From contig NZ_JAKILA010000003.1 in assembly GCF_023283885.1 (NCBI RefSeq), positions 228,992-292,991 of the forward strand: 64,000 nucleotides of DNA, given 5' to 3'. Positions 63,936 to 64,000 of the stretch are shown piece by piece. The stretch's first letter is position 1; every line of letters starts with the position of its first letter. The DNA comes from Shewanella basaltis. GTDB lineage: Bacteria; Pseudomonadota; Gammaproteobacteria; Enterobacterales; Shewanellaceae. Below the pieces are notes generated by a model. The model did no database searches. It was not told the origin of the DNA and saw only the letters and a program-made list of their open reading frames with translations. Made by a program: the position numbers and the translations under genes.

Positions 63936-64000
63936 ATTATATCCAAAATCTAATTCAATACTGTGAACAAAAAGGTGTTGTACGTGAGGAACATAGCCTC

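Noticed and set aside
1..64000. CRISPR arrays, rRNA genes and plasmid or chromosomal origin
   Set aside because: No regularly spaced repeats, no rRNA-like sequence and no DnaA-box cluster were seen on either strand.

Overview
The window looks like a gamma-proteobacterial chromosome, most likely Shewanella. The evidence is the AT-rich base composition, the order rplT-rpmI-infC-thrS, an Fnr/EtrA gene with cysteines at exactly the E. coli positions next to uspE and a complete cbb3 oxidase cluster (ccoNOQP-ccoH-ccoI-ccoS), and the norM/ribE divergent pair. The species is an inference.

Layout. (A) Positions 1-1450 hold relics: the 3' end of a Gfo/Idh/MocA oxidoreductase, a LacI-regulator remnant, a ~200-bp MITE-like element and a small zinc-ribbon ORF. 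(B) Positions ~1450-38,615 form a ~37-kb accessory island. It is bounded by direct repeats of about 340-405 bp that contain tRNA-Val(GAC) genes; the left copy stops inside a second tRNA-Val, near its anticodon. No integrase gene was found inside. (C) Positions 38,978-60,780 are core chromosome. (D) Positions 60,880-64,000 hold an orphan tyrosine recombinase, a dif-like sequence and the start of a filamentous-phage-like (inovirus) region with an XRE repressor and a gene II/X replication protein.

The island is a xylan/hemicellulose locus with many broken genes. Left half: xylB-xylA (xylulokinase, xylose isomerase) with a LacI-type palindrome in front and a transaldolase relic behind, a LacI regulator, a Nudix-fold regulator, a GPH sugar transporter, a GH43 glycosidase, a ThuA-like protein, an SMP-30 lactonase, and three GH10 xylanase copies of which only one is intact. 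Right half: a TonB-dependent receptor with a tryptophan-halogenase-like flavoprotein, cytoplasmic GH52 beta-xylosidase, GH9 lipoprotein, two GH3 enzymes, a membrane-anchored AraC-type regulator and an MFS sugar transporter. A palindrome TTGAACGTTCAA lies upstream of the receptor and of the GH3-MFS operon, with half-sites before the other GH3. The inferred flow is: surface GH10/GH9 lipoproteins cut the polymer, the receptor imports oligomers, GH3 enzymes trim them in the periplasm, MFS/GPH carriers import them, GH52/GH43 release xylose, and XylA/XylB pass it to the pentose phosphate pathway. A ~105-bp relic at 19,461 that matches the end of the first island gene suggests the island is a composite of two insertions.

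In the core, several classical regulatory devices can be read directly: a threonine-anticodon-like hairpin just before thrS, an ATA start codon for infC, a perfect FNR box next to ccoN, and a Fur-box-like sequence before a cysteine-rich small protein. The tRNA-Val array at the right end of the island also holds an abnormal 108-nt tRNA-like gene whose three loops are replaced or expanded.
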